Positions 23,131-35,457 of a stretch of 64,000 nt of DNA are shown here, piece by piece. The position numbers were made by a program, and so were the translations under genes. The DNA comes from Uloborus plumipes. Taxonomy: Eukaryota > Arthropoda > Arachnida > Araneae > Uloboridae. The notes beneath the pieces are model-generated. The model saw only the letters and a program-made list of their open reading frames with translations, made no database searches and was not told where the DNA came from. Positions within the stretch are counted from its first letter, which is position 1. The number at the start of each line of letters is the position of its first letter. Location of the stretch: NCBI GenBank assembly GCA_038373865.1, contig JAXGGA010000082.1, positions 294,091 through 358,090 of the forward strand, in the 5' to 3' direction.

Positions 23131-23972
23131 GACCGCACGAAAAATATAAGGAAAAAAAACGAATTGCAATAAATAATATTCCCTGCAAAAGATTTCTTTC
23201 CAACTGAATTGAATTTTACGAAGTATATTTAAAGCAAAAAATATATTTAAGAATTTTAAAATGTTCAGTGATTTGAAATAAGTATATTGCTACTTAACAG
23301 TAAAATAGTACATTAGGGTGGTTTATTAAAATATGCTTTATTATTATTAGTAGTAGTATTATTACTATGATTTTTTTTGTATTGTTTTGTTGTAATAGGA
23401 ATAGCAGTTTCCCAAACCAAAATTAAGTAACATACAAACATACACAGTGTACTTCTTTTAATTCAAACTAGGGTATGTTTCGTATTATAAATAGTTCGAA
23501 CTAATATTTCGTCCTCTCCAATTTTCCTTTGCATGCATGTTCCGTTGCATGTTAAAACTATTTTATTCGATGCTTTTAAACTATTTTTCGGTTGATCTAG
23601 CTCATGATAACTTGCACAGCATTTCCTAGAAATTATAAGACCTTTTCAGAAGTTTTCAACTTATATGAGTTAGAACACATGGAAATATTCTCACTTCCTG
23701 AAATTCTTTACTAAAAAAAATCATGCATCTTCAATATGTTTAAAGAATTTCCCACTCACTGATTTTTTTTTTTTTTCAAAGAACTTCAGCTACATTTGCT
23801 TCCTTGGATACATATTTGTCGCTAATATATTCTATGCCCCTTTTGTAAATGGGGAAAACAATCATGCAAAAATGATTTAAAAAGGGAACTTGACAGAATG
23901 ATGAATGAGCCATAGTTTTTATAAAATACTTATTTATTTCTTTATTTATTTACTGCTTGTTACGTTTTTCAG

Positions 23973-24539
23973 ATTTTGATATCCATATTTATCTTTGCAA
24001 GTACAACTTTCGCTCAAGACGATGAACCACCAATGCTTTCAAGTGAAACAAGTGAAAATACTGATATTCATAAAGAGAGTACAGAACAGGTTTTCGCAAC
24101 ACCAACTGCAGGAGAAAGAACACCAGATACAAATGGAACACCAAGGTTAACTAATCCAAGACCACATCATCATAGAGAAGGCTCAAGACAGAGGGATACT
24201 ATTGATAACGTTCAATCACACAGAAGTCCTGTATACGAAGTTGTAAATCAACCTTGTTTTTCCAATGACTGCAACAGTGGCTATAGTCGCCCAGTAAGCC
24301 CTGCAGGACGATGGCCACAGCGCAATAATCGATATGTTCCATATCCATATTATGGGCCAAGAAGAAGGGGAGGATTCTCTGGACCAGAGTACTACCCGGG
24401 TAATGCTTATAATGATTATGGAGCTAGTTATGCACCAGTTTACCCAGATTATGGATATGGGCCTCGAATGCCACCATACCCATCTGCAGGCTATGGTTCT
24501 TACAATCAGCCTCCTTATGGATATGGTTTTTTATTTTAA
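23973..24539 (+). CDS. Secreted Tyr/Pro/Gly-rich protein, main exon
   Basis: An open frame of 188 codons follows a 3' splice site (TTTTTCAG at 23965-23972) and has no usable ATG near its start, so it is a downstream exon. It opens with ILISIFIFASTTFA, the hydrophobic core of a signal peptide with a likely cut after TFA, then QDDEPP. Counting from the proposed exon 1 (195 residues in total), residues 22-70 are Thr/Ser/Pro/Glu-rich and 70-95 basic and His-rich (PRPHHHREGS). The only two mature-part Cys lie in PCFSNDCNS (102 and 107). Residues 128-195 are Tyr/Pro/Gly repeats such as PYPYYGPRRR, YPDYGYGPR and PPYGYG. The tail suggests an extracellular matrix, cuticle, silk-gland or adhesive role, but I recognise no family. 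Codon use and length are gene-like, and a polyA signal follows. Confidence 0.75.
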   Translation: MLISIFIFASTTFAQDDEPPMLSSETSENTDIHKESTEQVFATPTAGERTPDTNGTPRLTNPRPHHHREGSRQRDTIDNVQSHRSPVYEVVNQPCFSNDCNSGYSRPVSPAGRWPQRNNRYVPYPYYGPRRRGGFSGPEYYPGNAYNDYGASYAPVYPDYGYGPRMPPYPSAGYGSYNQPPYGYGFLF

Positions 24540-24551
24540 GCTTTGTGAAAA

Positions 24552-24557
24552 AATAAA
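24552..24557 (+). promoter_or_regulatory. Polyadenylation signal AATAAA
   Basis: AATAAA lies 12 bases after the stop of the secreted-protein exon, followed by AT/T-rich DNA. It implies a very short 3' UTR and supports the exon as the last one. Confidence 0.6.
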
Positions 24558-24559
24558 AA

Positions 24560-27500
24560 CAATTGTTTTTACCACTTATAAACTAAAATTGATCTTTGAA
24601 AGTATAACTAGAAGAACAAACCACAAGAATTAGTTACAGCTGTAGGTGCAACACTACACTAAAATACCATAATAGTAAAAAAAACAATCACTCAGCTTCT
24701 CTTGCTGAGAGACATCCTCATCATCAAAGTACAGTGAAAACGATTGTCAACTTTTTTTTTCCTGTACTGAATTCAAATATTTTAAACCTCTTACAAAAGA
24801 TGATATTTGTATCATCCAAATAGACCATAAGTTGCTAATTTTTGCCCACAGACAAAACTGCGAAAGCTTCACCTAAAGCAGTGTGTTGACTCAGCTACAT
24901 TTCTAAGTTCTCTATGGATACACAATGCATAGCAGGCATCATAAATCTGACATTTAAACATTCTATCAACTATAAATAATATCTTAACCATACTTGCCAA
25001 TATTACAAGAAAAAATCATGTAGATCACTGCAATGCACCAGAATATCACTTTTTATGGTGATTTAGGAAAACAGGGATTATTTTTTTTTATTACTATTTC
25101 TCAAAGCACAATAAAATTCAAATTCCTTAATATAAATTCGAGAGAAATGCTCAAAACCCTATCTTTCGGAAAACCAAGATATGGTTTTGCCTAAGATTGG
25201 CAGATATGTGTTAACCTTCTTCAGTAGATTAGAAAAACAAGGAAACCAAACTCACAAACTCAGAGATAAAGTGGAACATAGAAATTAAAATAAAGGCCCG
25301 AAAGTCAAGACAAAGTCAGGCTCTTTTCGGAAAACACAAAAAGAGCATGAAAATATAAAAGGAATCCCTACTACTATGGTGCCTTAGACGTCATCAAATT
25401 ATTACATAGGTTATGCATTTCATTAACTGCCTGTTTTAATGTTTTTTTTTTTTTTTTCAATTTAACTAAAAAGCAATATTTGTACAAGTAAATGAAGTTT
25501 AATTATAGGCATGTAAATTATCTATTTTGCAGAATTTCTTTACTCCATAATTTTTTGTATACAATTCATTTGGAGAAATTTTGGGAGAAAATTTTTCATT
25601 TTGGAACCAAAGATGGGTTGGTTATCAAATGGTTATCAAATGGTTAAGTGCTAAGAATAACCAGAAGAATAATTCAAAATATTCCAAATTTAACTAAAAC
25701 TGTTTATTGTGATATTTTACAAGAAAGACAATAACTATAGCTGGACAATATTTGCACCAATGATCCATCACATGCAGGAATTAGGGCAATAAGTAATATG
25801 CATATAAAAATTAAAAATAAGCCTATGAAACCATGTGCTACCTTTCATCTATGTTATAAAATACATATTATTTAAGCATTTTGGCCATTGACACATACGC
25901 AATTTTTTTTAACAAATCATTTCATTCTTTAAATGAACTAAAAATGAACAATAAAGACTGTTTTTAGAAAATTTTAATATTTCATTTTGTTGATTGTAAT
26001 CATAATCACGTTTCGGGCTAAGTAATCAAAATCCAATATGTTTCTTTATCCCTAATTGAAGTCATAACAGTAATCTTTTTTTTTTCATTCATGCTAATCA
26101 AAATTGTAATCTCGGCTTTTCTTTTTCTTCCCCATAATCATGCATCCGAAGTCCAGAAAAATACAAAAATATGTCAGCTGAATGTTTTTATTTTTTGAAC
26201 ATAATCATAGTCTAACCAATGCTCTCATACAAAGGATACACAGATATTGTTTCGGTCTTTGCCAAAAAGTTTCCGATTAAATTAAATTTTTTTTTTTATC
26301 CACACCATTTTTTTTAAAAAATACTAACTTTTATAAGCCTATGAAGGTACAACTTTCTGAGCTCAACCGGTTAGAGCAATTCAAAAAATAAAGCACTTTG
26401 CTTATTCATAAGAGCATATTCATATTTACAAAGAGGTATCTCAAACAAAATATGCATCCTATTTTTACCACATCCAGCTGAAAATATTTTTGGGACCTAC
26501 AACTAATATAATCCAATGTTCTACAGAATCTCTGGAAATTTAAAATGTAGAATTGAAAAAATATATTTCTGTTTTCTGGGATTAAAAAAAAAACAGGTTC
26601 AATTAGATCAATACTGTCAAATGTTGAACATATTTTAATATCCAAATATCAAAGTAAACTACATTTAACACAAGATAGAGAAAATAATGCATAACACAGC
26701 AAATTAATTATGGAAAATATCACAAAATTCAAGCAACAATACTTTCATTTTTAATATTTATTTGTATTTAACCTATGATATATATTTATCTTTGAAATGA
26801 TGAGCGAGTTCAAAAAGTTTTTAATTACTTTAAATAACCCTTGTTAAAATAATATTTTCCATGTTGCAAAAGAAATTGAATTTGCAAGAATAAATAAGAG
26901 AAGTGCAGGTCAGGTTTTTCTTGAAAATGTAACAACAAAAAACAATAACAAAATACAAATAAACAAAATAAATAAATAAATAAATAAAACATCAAATATA
27001 CAATTAAGATTTAAAGTGTTCAAATACGATACATCACAACACTTTTTTAAATCAAAACACCAGTTCAATTATGTTCATATCACTTTAGATTTCATGTTTC
27101 AAGCATGAAATTACAAATAACACAGCATTAAAGTATTTAAGTCAGAACATTAAACTGTTTTTAAGATCAAAACATAATTATCATTTTATGAAAAAATATT
27201 CAATAAATAGACAGTAACACAAACACATTTTAAAAACAAATGATGCATGAAACACAGAGATAATATGTGTCTTACATTTAAAAAAAAGACAAATTCATTT
27301 TTATTAGATATCATTAATATAGATTCACGCAATAAATTTATTCTTTGGCGCAAATTGAAGTTCATTTTACTCTGCAAAATAGAAGCATACGTGAAGTACG
27401 AACTTTAAACAAGTGAACAATCAGAGAGCTGAATACTATCAGTTTTGCTATTTTTTCCCCTTCCTTAATTGAAAAACAATCCCGTAAGCTACCCCTAAAA

Positions 27501-28165
27501 ACACTATGACTGACATTAAGGGATCCACTAGTCATGAAATGCTAAAATTGTGGTGCCATGAATATGAAAAAAATTTCAATCTTGCTCTTTAAAAATTTTA
27601 AACTTAAAAATGAAATGATTGACTTGAGTTCAATTAGTCAGTGATAATACAATGAAGGTGGCTTAAACTGTTTTTGCATTGAAATTTATGGAGCATAATT
27701 GCTATTTGCAGCACACACTCAAATACATAAAGTGTACAAATCAATTCATTGTTTCACTGAAGATCTCTTTTCTGGTCCCTGCTAGATTCAATTAAAAATA
27801 AAAAAAGACTCAGACAAAACGAAAAGTCGATCTCACGAAGCTAAGGTTATTTTAAATAATTGAGCACAGGACAATTTAGCAATATATTTTGGGCATCTAT
27901 TTTGTTAAAGCAGAATTTCCAAGCAAGTTTTAACCATATTGCATGTAAGATTAAATCAGAAGCATACACAAATGGAATGGATAATTAATTGAGGAGATGA
28001 GAAATAAAGAACCAGTTTCAGGTTGAATACAAATGTTTGTAGCATAAAAGTTCTGAACATGAATAATAAAAGAAAAATATTCATCAAACATCTGAAGAAA
28101 AAAAACATGCAAACAAAAGTTCATAATTTGTAAGAAAAGCAGTTGAAAACTTTGTACAATTAATG
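24560..28165. other. Gene-free AT-rich stretch
   Basis: No supported gene on either strand. Simple repeats include T tracts at about 25441-25457 and an AAAT repeat at about 26965-26988. The frames present are short and have the Phe/Leu/Lys/Asn bias expected of random AT-rich DNA. Confidence 0.5.
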
Positions 28166-28223
28166 AAGTTAAAAATGCAAGACAACGTGTCCAAAAGTAC
28201 AAATAAAATGTTAAAAAAGAGTT

Positions 28224-28657
28224 CTGACTGTCATCTGTCTTTTCTGGATGCTTCCATCATATGCCAAGATAATACTATCGACACTACTGTTTTTCTCAAA
28301 CCCTTTGCTGTTACTCTTCCCCCGCATAAATTATCTGCTCGTCCCCCCCCCAAAAAAAAAAAACAAAAATTAGCTGTTTTTAGAGCTTTTGTTTCCCGTG
28401 CTTTGTCCATTTGTTCCTATTCTAGTTTACTTTCTGCTGAGCTTAATTATTTGAAAAGCATTGCTATGGACCGGGGGTTTACAGTAGGTGTCATAGATAA
28501 TATTTATAAGAAATTAATCAATCCTGCTAGTCGAAATCAAACGGCTACTTCCGGGAATTATTCCAACACTGTTGTTTACCATATTTTCCCAGAATCAGCT
28601 TTCAGATTGCCAGAATTTTTTAAAAGTTCAATTTTTCTGTCGCCTTTTCTCCAGTGA
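28224..28657 (+). pseudogene. Penelope-like RT, C-terminal (thumb) part
   Basis: The open frame contains LSFLDASIICQDN, matching the LPFLD...I motif of Penelope RTs. Next come an interrupted PPKKKKQKLAVFRAFVSRAL block and ELNYLKSIAMDRGF...IDNIYKKL, as in the conserved RAL..........EL..I...L..NGY.....I motif. A stop at 28655-28657 ends the frame before the endonuclease, which continues in another frame. There is no palm domain. Confidence 0.75.
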
Positions 28658-29007
28658 ATAAATTGCAATTTTCGCAACTCAAACATCCAGTTCAGGGTCT
28701 TGATAGATGGGGTATTTATAATATTTCATGCCAGTGTAAGTTAACTTATATAGGACAGACATGACATGCTCTAAAATTCCGGGTTAAAGAACATGAAAAT
28801 TGTGTTAAAAAACAGGATTTCAAACGCTCTTCCATTGCCCAACACTGTTGGTCATGTGGTCATATATTTTATTTTTCCTCTGCAAAAATTATCCATAGTC
28901 GTTCATCGATTTTTGATTTAGATTTTTGGGAATCCTATTATATCTGGAAAAATTCTAATTTAGTTGTCAACGATCTGTCTAGCACCCCTCCTTTCCCTAA
29001 CATTTAG
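28654..29007 (+). pseudogene. Penelope-like GIY-YIG endonuclease domain
   Basis: After a frameshift the reading gives LDRWGIYNISCQCKLTYIGQ, the GIY...YIG core with the CxC pair. There is then one in-frame stop (28747-28749) and ALKFRVKEHE, in which the Arg and the HE pair typical of the family are kept. SSIAQHCWSCGH matches the SAVAEH...TGH motif, and FWESYYIW the conserved E helix. The stop is TAG at 29005-29007. The frameshift and internal stop mark it as non-functional. Confidence 0.8.
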
Positions 29008-29302
29008 AAATCTTTTATTTAAAAACTTTTTCATCTGTGACGTAATCTTTGTTACGCAGTTGTCCTCTTTAACCCATGACGTAACAGTTTCTGCGGACCT
29101 GCTCTTTCTGTTCTGTTTATTTACTCTCGCGTTTCTCGCATTCCTGGTTTACTTGACTGTGGTCAGTTGAACCATCATCTTTACACACTGATGATGGGGC
29201 TTCATTTGTAATAGCCCCGAAATAGCTATTTACTAGAGTTTTCAAACTCTTTTTTAACATTTTATTTGTACTTTTGGACACATTGTCTTACACTTTTAAC
29301 TT

Positions 29303-30894
29303 CAAAAGCTCATACTTAGTTTGTAAAAAGAGATGTTTTAGGTCATACAGATGCGAAACTCTCCATAAGTGAAATAAAGTTATAATATAACATTTTAATA
29401 TGAGTACTGCTTGTGGTTGAAAGTTAGTCAATTGTGATAAGCATCTTTCTTTGCCTGAATTTGATACTTGAAGTATTTGACGTTGAGGAATATCAAAAAT
29501 GCATATTTTCTGCTTACTTTTAAATCAAAATGTAAATTGTTACTTTAAAATTGCGCTTTAGAAAATATAAAAATTTAAAGCCTGAGAGAGTTGTGTTGTC
29601 TCGCAAACAGTGCAATTGAAAAAAAAAATGTTGCAAAATTATATTTAAAAAACAAAATTGAATTTTTTAAAGAAGAAACTTCTGCGAGGTGCACACTCGA
29701 ACAATACTTAAGACTGTTGGGTCAAATTTCATGAGTCTAAGCATGAAAAAAAAATAATAAGAACCAAAATGGTCAAAAATGTAAAACATTAAATAACATC
29801 AAAACCAGTGATCAAAAATGTAGCTAACAGAGAAAGGGAAAGATGAATGAAAAAGTAAAAAATATGAAATTAAAACATATAAGACGAAAACCTCTTTCCT
29901 GTCCTAGTCAAAAATGCAAAATCATAAAAATGAGCAAAATAGACCCAAAATAGTCATTAGTTTACAAAAAAACTTTTTTCTTTAGAAATTCATAACAAAT
30001 GTTCTAATTTACTTAGAAAGTTCAAACAAAATTCATCTTACAGTAGTGAGTAAAGGGGGATTGGGGCTGTTCTGATTGCAGGGAAAATTAAAAGTGTGAA
30101 AGGTATTTTTGCTCCCAAAATAGGAAAATCATGTAAAATTTTTCACTTAAAACTGGAATAAACAAAAGAACACATTAAGTTTTTCGGTAATTATTATTTT
30201 ATTTATTTATATATTTATTTATTTATTTTTTATTTATATATATTTTTTGTGTACATCTTTGGTACAGTAAAATTTGAATACTATAACTTTTACACCCCTT
30301 TCATTTAGAACCAAAAAAGGAGAAGCAGCTTTTGTATTTTTTGAAGCATTAATATCATGATTATGCTTCCGCAAGCAAATTTTGGCATGTGTACATGCTA
30401 ATTATATTAACTGGAAATTCTTATATTCTTGTATTTTGTGAAACCTATTCCTATAGCTCCTATCCTATTTTGAAAAAGTATCACTCAGAGGTCTGATTAT
30501 GTTCTCTTGTTAGAAGTATAGCAACTCAAACAGCGTTATAACATAAAAACAAATTTAACAAAATTAATGAATAAATGAATCCAAAAAAAAAACATCACTA
30601 TAAACTAACTTCAAGAAAAAAAATTAGATTTACCTCTTTATCATTACAGCACCATCTTTACAGGGCATGGAAGACCACAAAAATAAAACATGTATAGTAA
30701 CATTTCTTCACAATATCAACAGCACATTGAAGAACAAAATTGTGACAGTGCAGTTCATGCACTTATTTTGACAAACACTCCAACTTAAAAAACCTATATA
30801 CAGACAGGCAGAGGTGGATCCAGAAACAACCAGTGGGAAGGGGGCACAAAACCAGGTAAAGTATTCATCTATCAGTTCAATAAGATTACTAAAA
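29303..30894. other. No gene seen
   Basis: AT-rich spacer between the two Penelope copies. A (TTTA)n simple repeat lies at about 30195-30246. No ORF or RNA gene is supportable. Confidence 0.4.
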
Positions 30895-31290
30895 CAATTT
30901 AGATTTTTGAGAATCTTATAACGTCTGGGAAAACTCTAAGTTGTTAATGATTTTTCAAACGAACCCCTTTTCCCCAGTGTTTGCAAATCTTCCCTTTGAA
31001 AAACTATTTTTGCCCATGACTTTTCTTGAGTACAGATGTCCTCCTTGTTCCACTGACGTAATCGTTTCCGGTGCCGCTCCTTGGGACTTATTCACTTTTG
31101 TTCGTCTCTCATTTCTCGTTCACTTGACTTTTGGTTTTGGACATGCAAACCATTCCTCGTTTTTATGCACTGATGAAAAGGCTTACATTTGATAGCCTCA
31201 AAAGAGCTGTTTGCTGAGTTTTTAACTCAATTTAAATTTGTTTATTTGTACTCTTTTCACGTTGTCCCATTTTTTCAAATAAATTTATAT
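30895..31290 (+). mobile_element. Penelope-like element 3' remnant
   Basis: It aligns by eye over about 370 bp with 28918-29290 of the first copy: TTTGAGAATCTTATAACGTC versus TTTGGGAATCCTATTATATC, then TGACGTAATCGTTTC and TGCACTGATGAAAAGGCTTA. The right terminal repeat is recognisable but eroded (TTTGTACTCTTTTCACGTTG). It is clearly older than the copy at 28166. Confidence 0.65.
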
Positions 31291-34200
31291 TTTCATAAGA
31301 CTTACCCCGTATTTCTCTTCCTTTTAGGTCAGTACGTAACTAGCAAAAAAAATTTTAATAACAACACGTATCCTAAAGGGGTGAAAAATGAAATAAAATA
31401 GCCAAATTCCTCAATTTTTGTAAAAAGTTTTTTTAATAATATTTAATTTTAAAAAATATTTCATAGCAGTAATAACTAAATTAATTACTGAAATTGCTTA
31501 AATACAAAATACATAAGTTATTACAGCTTAGGAGAGGGCTACCACCCCTGTAAGCTGTCGCTCACCATTCCTCGGAACTGTGAGCAGTACTATTGGGACT
31601 TTCTTGCAATCTGAACTTGGAGTTCTCTCATTCACTACATACTATATCAATAAATTTAAAACTATATTTTGATGCACATTTGATATGATTAGTTTATTAT
31701 GAGACATAAAATTTTATTTTATTACTTATTTAAATTTGAATAAAAACAGATTTTACTTTTAAAAACAATGGTGACATTTACAACCTCTGTGGCACTATTT
31801 AAAACTGGGAATGACCTCATTTTTGCTTGTATTTGTTTTAGACCAGATGTAAAAAAATGAGTGGGTAAGACTTAAGAAAAAACAAAGTTAAAAAATAAGG
31901 ACTATCCCTATATATATGTTTTTATGTTTAATCCTTTTATTTATGCTTTTAATCCTCAATGCTGTTCATGAAATAAAGATTCAACTGCATTGCTTTCATG
32001 ATCATCTATTTTTTCCTTTTTTTTTTTTTTTTTTCATGTGCCCTAAAATCTTCTTTAGCATCTTTACATGATATTAAAGATGTATGAAGATAAATATGTA
32101 GTCAACAACCTCTGGCAACCACCTCTAACAACACATATGTGGTCTACAAAAACAACTACTAAATTTGACTTTAAGACATACATAGCCATGCAAACTCTTA
32201 CTTTATTTTTTGTTTTTCCCCTTTCCTTCTCCTACACACAGAAATTTAGAATTTCGGTTTAATAGCATCAGCGGAGCACTATGATGTTTATAGATCATTA
32301 TCAGATGGCATACTGGAACTAACATCAACAGAAGTGTCTTGAAACAATAGTAAATGCCTTAGTGCTATTTGAAATAATCATAAAGGAACCCTTCTTCCCC
32401 TAATGGTTAAATTAAATTCAATATTATAATTTAAAATTGAAGTCTATGTTTTGTTAATAAATGCTTACATTTATTAAACCATACCTAGCAAAACAATAGC
32501 AAACATTGGTGGTTGAATCTTTTTCTCTAGCTTGCTGTTCTGTTATTTCCAAGCCGGTTACTGAATTGTGTTACAATGGGAATTTTAATACTTTATTCTT
32601 CAACATTATGCAATTTATCATTTAAAATGCTGAAATAAAATTACAATACAGAGTAAATGTTTTGTTTACAAGTTATTACACTAAGTGTACCACACAGAGC
32701 ATGAGAACAGAGTCACCATAAGATACTTAACACTTTTGTTTTTTAGCTGACATCCTACCATTTTTAGACTAACTATCAAATCGCCTTACAATGAGGATTC
32801 CAACATTTATTCCTTAATAATATACAATTTTGCATTAAAAAGTGTTTAAATAATTTTTATTAAACAGAACAAATGGGTTTTAATTTTAGTTGGAGTAAGT
32901 TTTTTCATCTGCAGGAAACATGTACCCCCATGCACATCCTCTGGATCCACCAGTGGAGACAAGTCATTAGTACTAGACACCCCAATTTTTTTCAGAAATT
33001 AGAGTAATTTTACATAATAACTAATTTAAATTGCACTTTCCTTGATTTGTAAAAAAAACCAACCAAGCTTAAAAAGACCTTATGAGCTTTGAGCATCTTA
33101 TTCAAAAGAGTTAGCGATTTTCATTGAAAATAAATAATTGGATGTTAGTTAAAGGCATCAATTGCTGTCACAATTCCTGCACATTTAAGGTTGTAAATGG
33201 AAATGAGGGGAAATGATCTTTGAGTCCTCTATAAACAACATCCAGTTTCTTCCCCATTCACTATACCGATATAAAATGGCATTAAAAAAATGAGAATTTA
33301 AACAAGACCAGTAAAAAGTTTACTACAATCGAGTGTTCACTAACCCATGTTCATTACAGCAAGGTTCAACTGTATTAAAAAGAAAATTTTCCTCACAATA
33401 GCTTGTACTCAGTACTACTACCTTAATCATATTTTAAACATGCACACTTTGTAACAATGAGAACTACCTTCGTTATGTGGTCCCAAAATGATGAATTCAA
33501 AGGCAGGACATCAGAGCCAGATAGGACTCTGAGGCCAATGTCAAAAACAAAGAAGAAAGTTACAATGAAGAAGCATCTTTGTTCTTTTTACTAAATAGCT
33601 TTCAGATCAGTTCAATATAACTTAAAAGTTTTATGTAACTGACAAAAATGGGTCAGGAGAAGCACAAAAAAAATGAAAGCTAAATCAATGGAAACAAGTC
33701 ATTAAGCATAACAGAATGTCTGTACTACTGAAGTGCCCTATTTGGACGGAGATAGAGGTAGTGGAATGTATAGGTAATGGTAATATTAATAGTAAAAAAT
33801 GAACTGCTGGATAAAAACACTTTTGACTAAATACCTAAAGAGAAACATTCAATAAAACATGCTTTCAGAGTAAGAAGGCTCTTTTTCATTGCACTACTAA
33901 AAATATTAAGGATCAAGAAGCAAACATACTTTGTTTCTCTTCTCAACAATCATGGGAAGAGGAAGGGGGCGGTTAGCAGCTTCTATCATCACTCAGTTAC
34001 CTTGTATTAGACAAATCAATTGTGAGTTCTAATTAAAATCACTAAGCACTGTCCACAAAAGTACTTTTGCAACATGTAAGTGAAGGTTAAGCTGAATAAG
34101 ATTTGACAGCAGACCTCAATAGCCATTCTAGAAAGTAAAGGATTTAAAAAGTAATGCAGATATTTGACTGCATTTAAAGATACACACTAAATTTAAGTTA

Positions 34201-35152
34201 GTGTACCAAATAAGTATGTGAAACTGTTAAATCATCAAACAAGCTTTAGCAATTTCTTCAATATCACTTTGAAAATTACCAAGAGATTATTATTTTCAAG
34301 TCAAGACCTCACAGAATCATCAAACTATTATATTAGAGCATAGATTCAAAATATTTGTAATACTAATAAAAGTTAAGTGCATGAACTATGTACCTTGCTC
34401 TCGTGTACATTAGCTTTCATGCACATTATACAGGTAGTTGTTTTCAAGAAAGTAAATATCAAGAAAAAGTAAGAAAATGTTTTTTTTTCTTGCCAAGTTA
34501 TACCAGTCACCATAAAGATTCCATTATTTCCCTTTCTTTGAAAAAAATGTTATTTGAAAATTGGGGTGTCTATTGTGATACATTTTTAAAAAAATGTATT
34601 TATCTCTAAAATTTTTTCAATTAAAAAGAATCATTTTTTAGAAACTAACAGTACTAAAAAATGGCATTACATGAATGTTTAAATCAACATTCAAAAAAAT
34701 ACAACATTTGATATAAGTACGTGGGAATTGACTATTTTCCCACCATTGTGCTGTTTTGACAAAAGTTCTGGTCAAACACAATTTTAGATCATAATATTTT
34801 GAAATATTTATTAAAATGAAGAAAATTAAAAACTTTTTGTATGACACACAAGGAAACTGATAATAATAAATAAAAATATGAAGAAAAAAGTAGGATTATT
34901 GCACTAAGCTTTGCGTTTTTCAAAATTTACCATTTTAGACATTATAACTTTGAACACAGTTTTAAAGGGAAAAGGCAACAACATACATATCTGTACATTA
35001 ACAGCAGTTTTTAATTACTATCATTATCTTTTTTATTAATGTTATCATTATTGTTTTGCAGTACTCTTTTAAACTAATATATATATGTAAATATATAACC
35101 TTCACAGGAAGTAAACAACTTAAAATGAACAAAGTTCTTCTTTTATCATGAT
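31291..35152. other. No gene seen
   Basis: AT-rich DNA downstream of the REEP gene. T tract at 32018-32034. A run of ordinary-complexity sequence at 31520-31640 (GAGAGGGCTACCACCCCTGT) has no open frame. No terminal inverted repeats were found. Confidence 0.4.
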
Positions 35153-35158
35153 TTTATT
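35153..35158 (-). promoter_or_regulatory. Candidate REEP polyadenylation signal
   Basis: AATAAA on the minus strand, about 240 bases after the REEP stop codon and followed by T-rich sequence. Other AATAAA strings occur further on, so the true site is uncertain. Confidence 0.4.
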
Positions 35159-35394
35159 GGCCCTCCATTAATTTTGTTTAGTTCTGAGAATGCATAATTA
35201 AACATTAGTACAACTGATATATAGTTACATCACACTGTCGAGAATAAGTTCATTAGTGACTATTCAATCTAAAAGATGAAAGCAACTTAAGAAAGCCTAC
35301 TTAAGTAAAGAAGCAAATTCTTATATGAATAAACGAAAACAATAAGGCATATAATGGTGTCATGAAAAACAAGTGAAAATACATTCAGAGCATA

Positions 35395-35457
35395 TCATAA
35401 AGGTTTTCTTTTGACTTTTGATTTGCTAGTTCTGGGAAGAGTTGCATAACCCGATAC
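35395..35457 (-). CDS. REEP last coding exon
   Basis: 63 bp: [20 protein letters not shown] and TGA. The acceptor TTCTTTAG is strong and phase 0 agrees with the exon before. The Lys/Arg-rich end resembles the C-terminus of arthropod ReepA isoforms. Confidence 0.82.
   Translation of the reverse strand, partial: VSGYATLPRTSKSKVKRKPL

Larger units (their letters stand above)
18677..23972 (+). other. Proposed intron with repeat remnants
   Basis: If the two exons are joined, this is the intron, with GTGAGT at its start and TTACGTTTTTCAG at its end. It holds a LINE fragment, a LINE 3'-tail-like piece and a set of local duplications, listed separately. T tracts lie at 20530-20551, 22268-22290 and 23763-23777. 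The sequence 20240-20300 is GC-rich (GCCCCCGGCGGTTACGCGAG) with no ORF. Confidence 0.4.
28166..29302 (+). mobile_element. Penelope-like element, 5'-truncated, with inverted ends
   Basis: The ends 28166-28223 and 29245-29302 are inverted copies of each other, 58 bp with three mismatches, sharing GTCCAAAAGTACAAATAAAA. Between them lie the C-terminal part of a Penelope RT and a GIY-YIG endonuclease domain. The RT catalytic region is absent, so the copy is dead. The GATGATGGGGCTTCATTTGT to AGCCCCGAAATAGCT 3' hairpin-like text before the right end is also found in the second copy at 30895-31290. Confidence 0.8.

Noticed and set aside
28163..28657. 164-codon frame considered as a host gene
   Set aside because: It is the C-terminal part of a Penelope-like RT inside an element with inverted ends.
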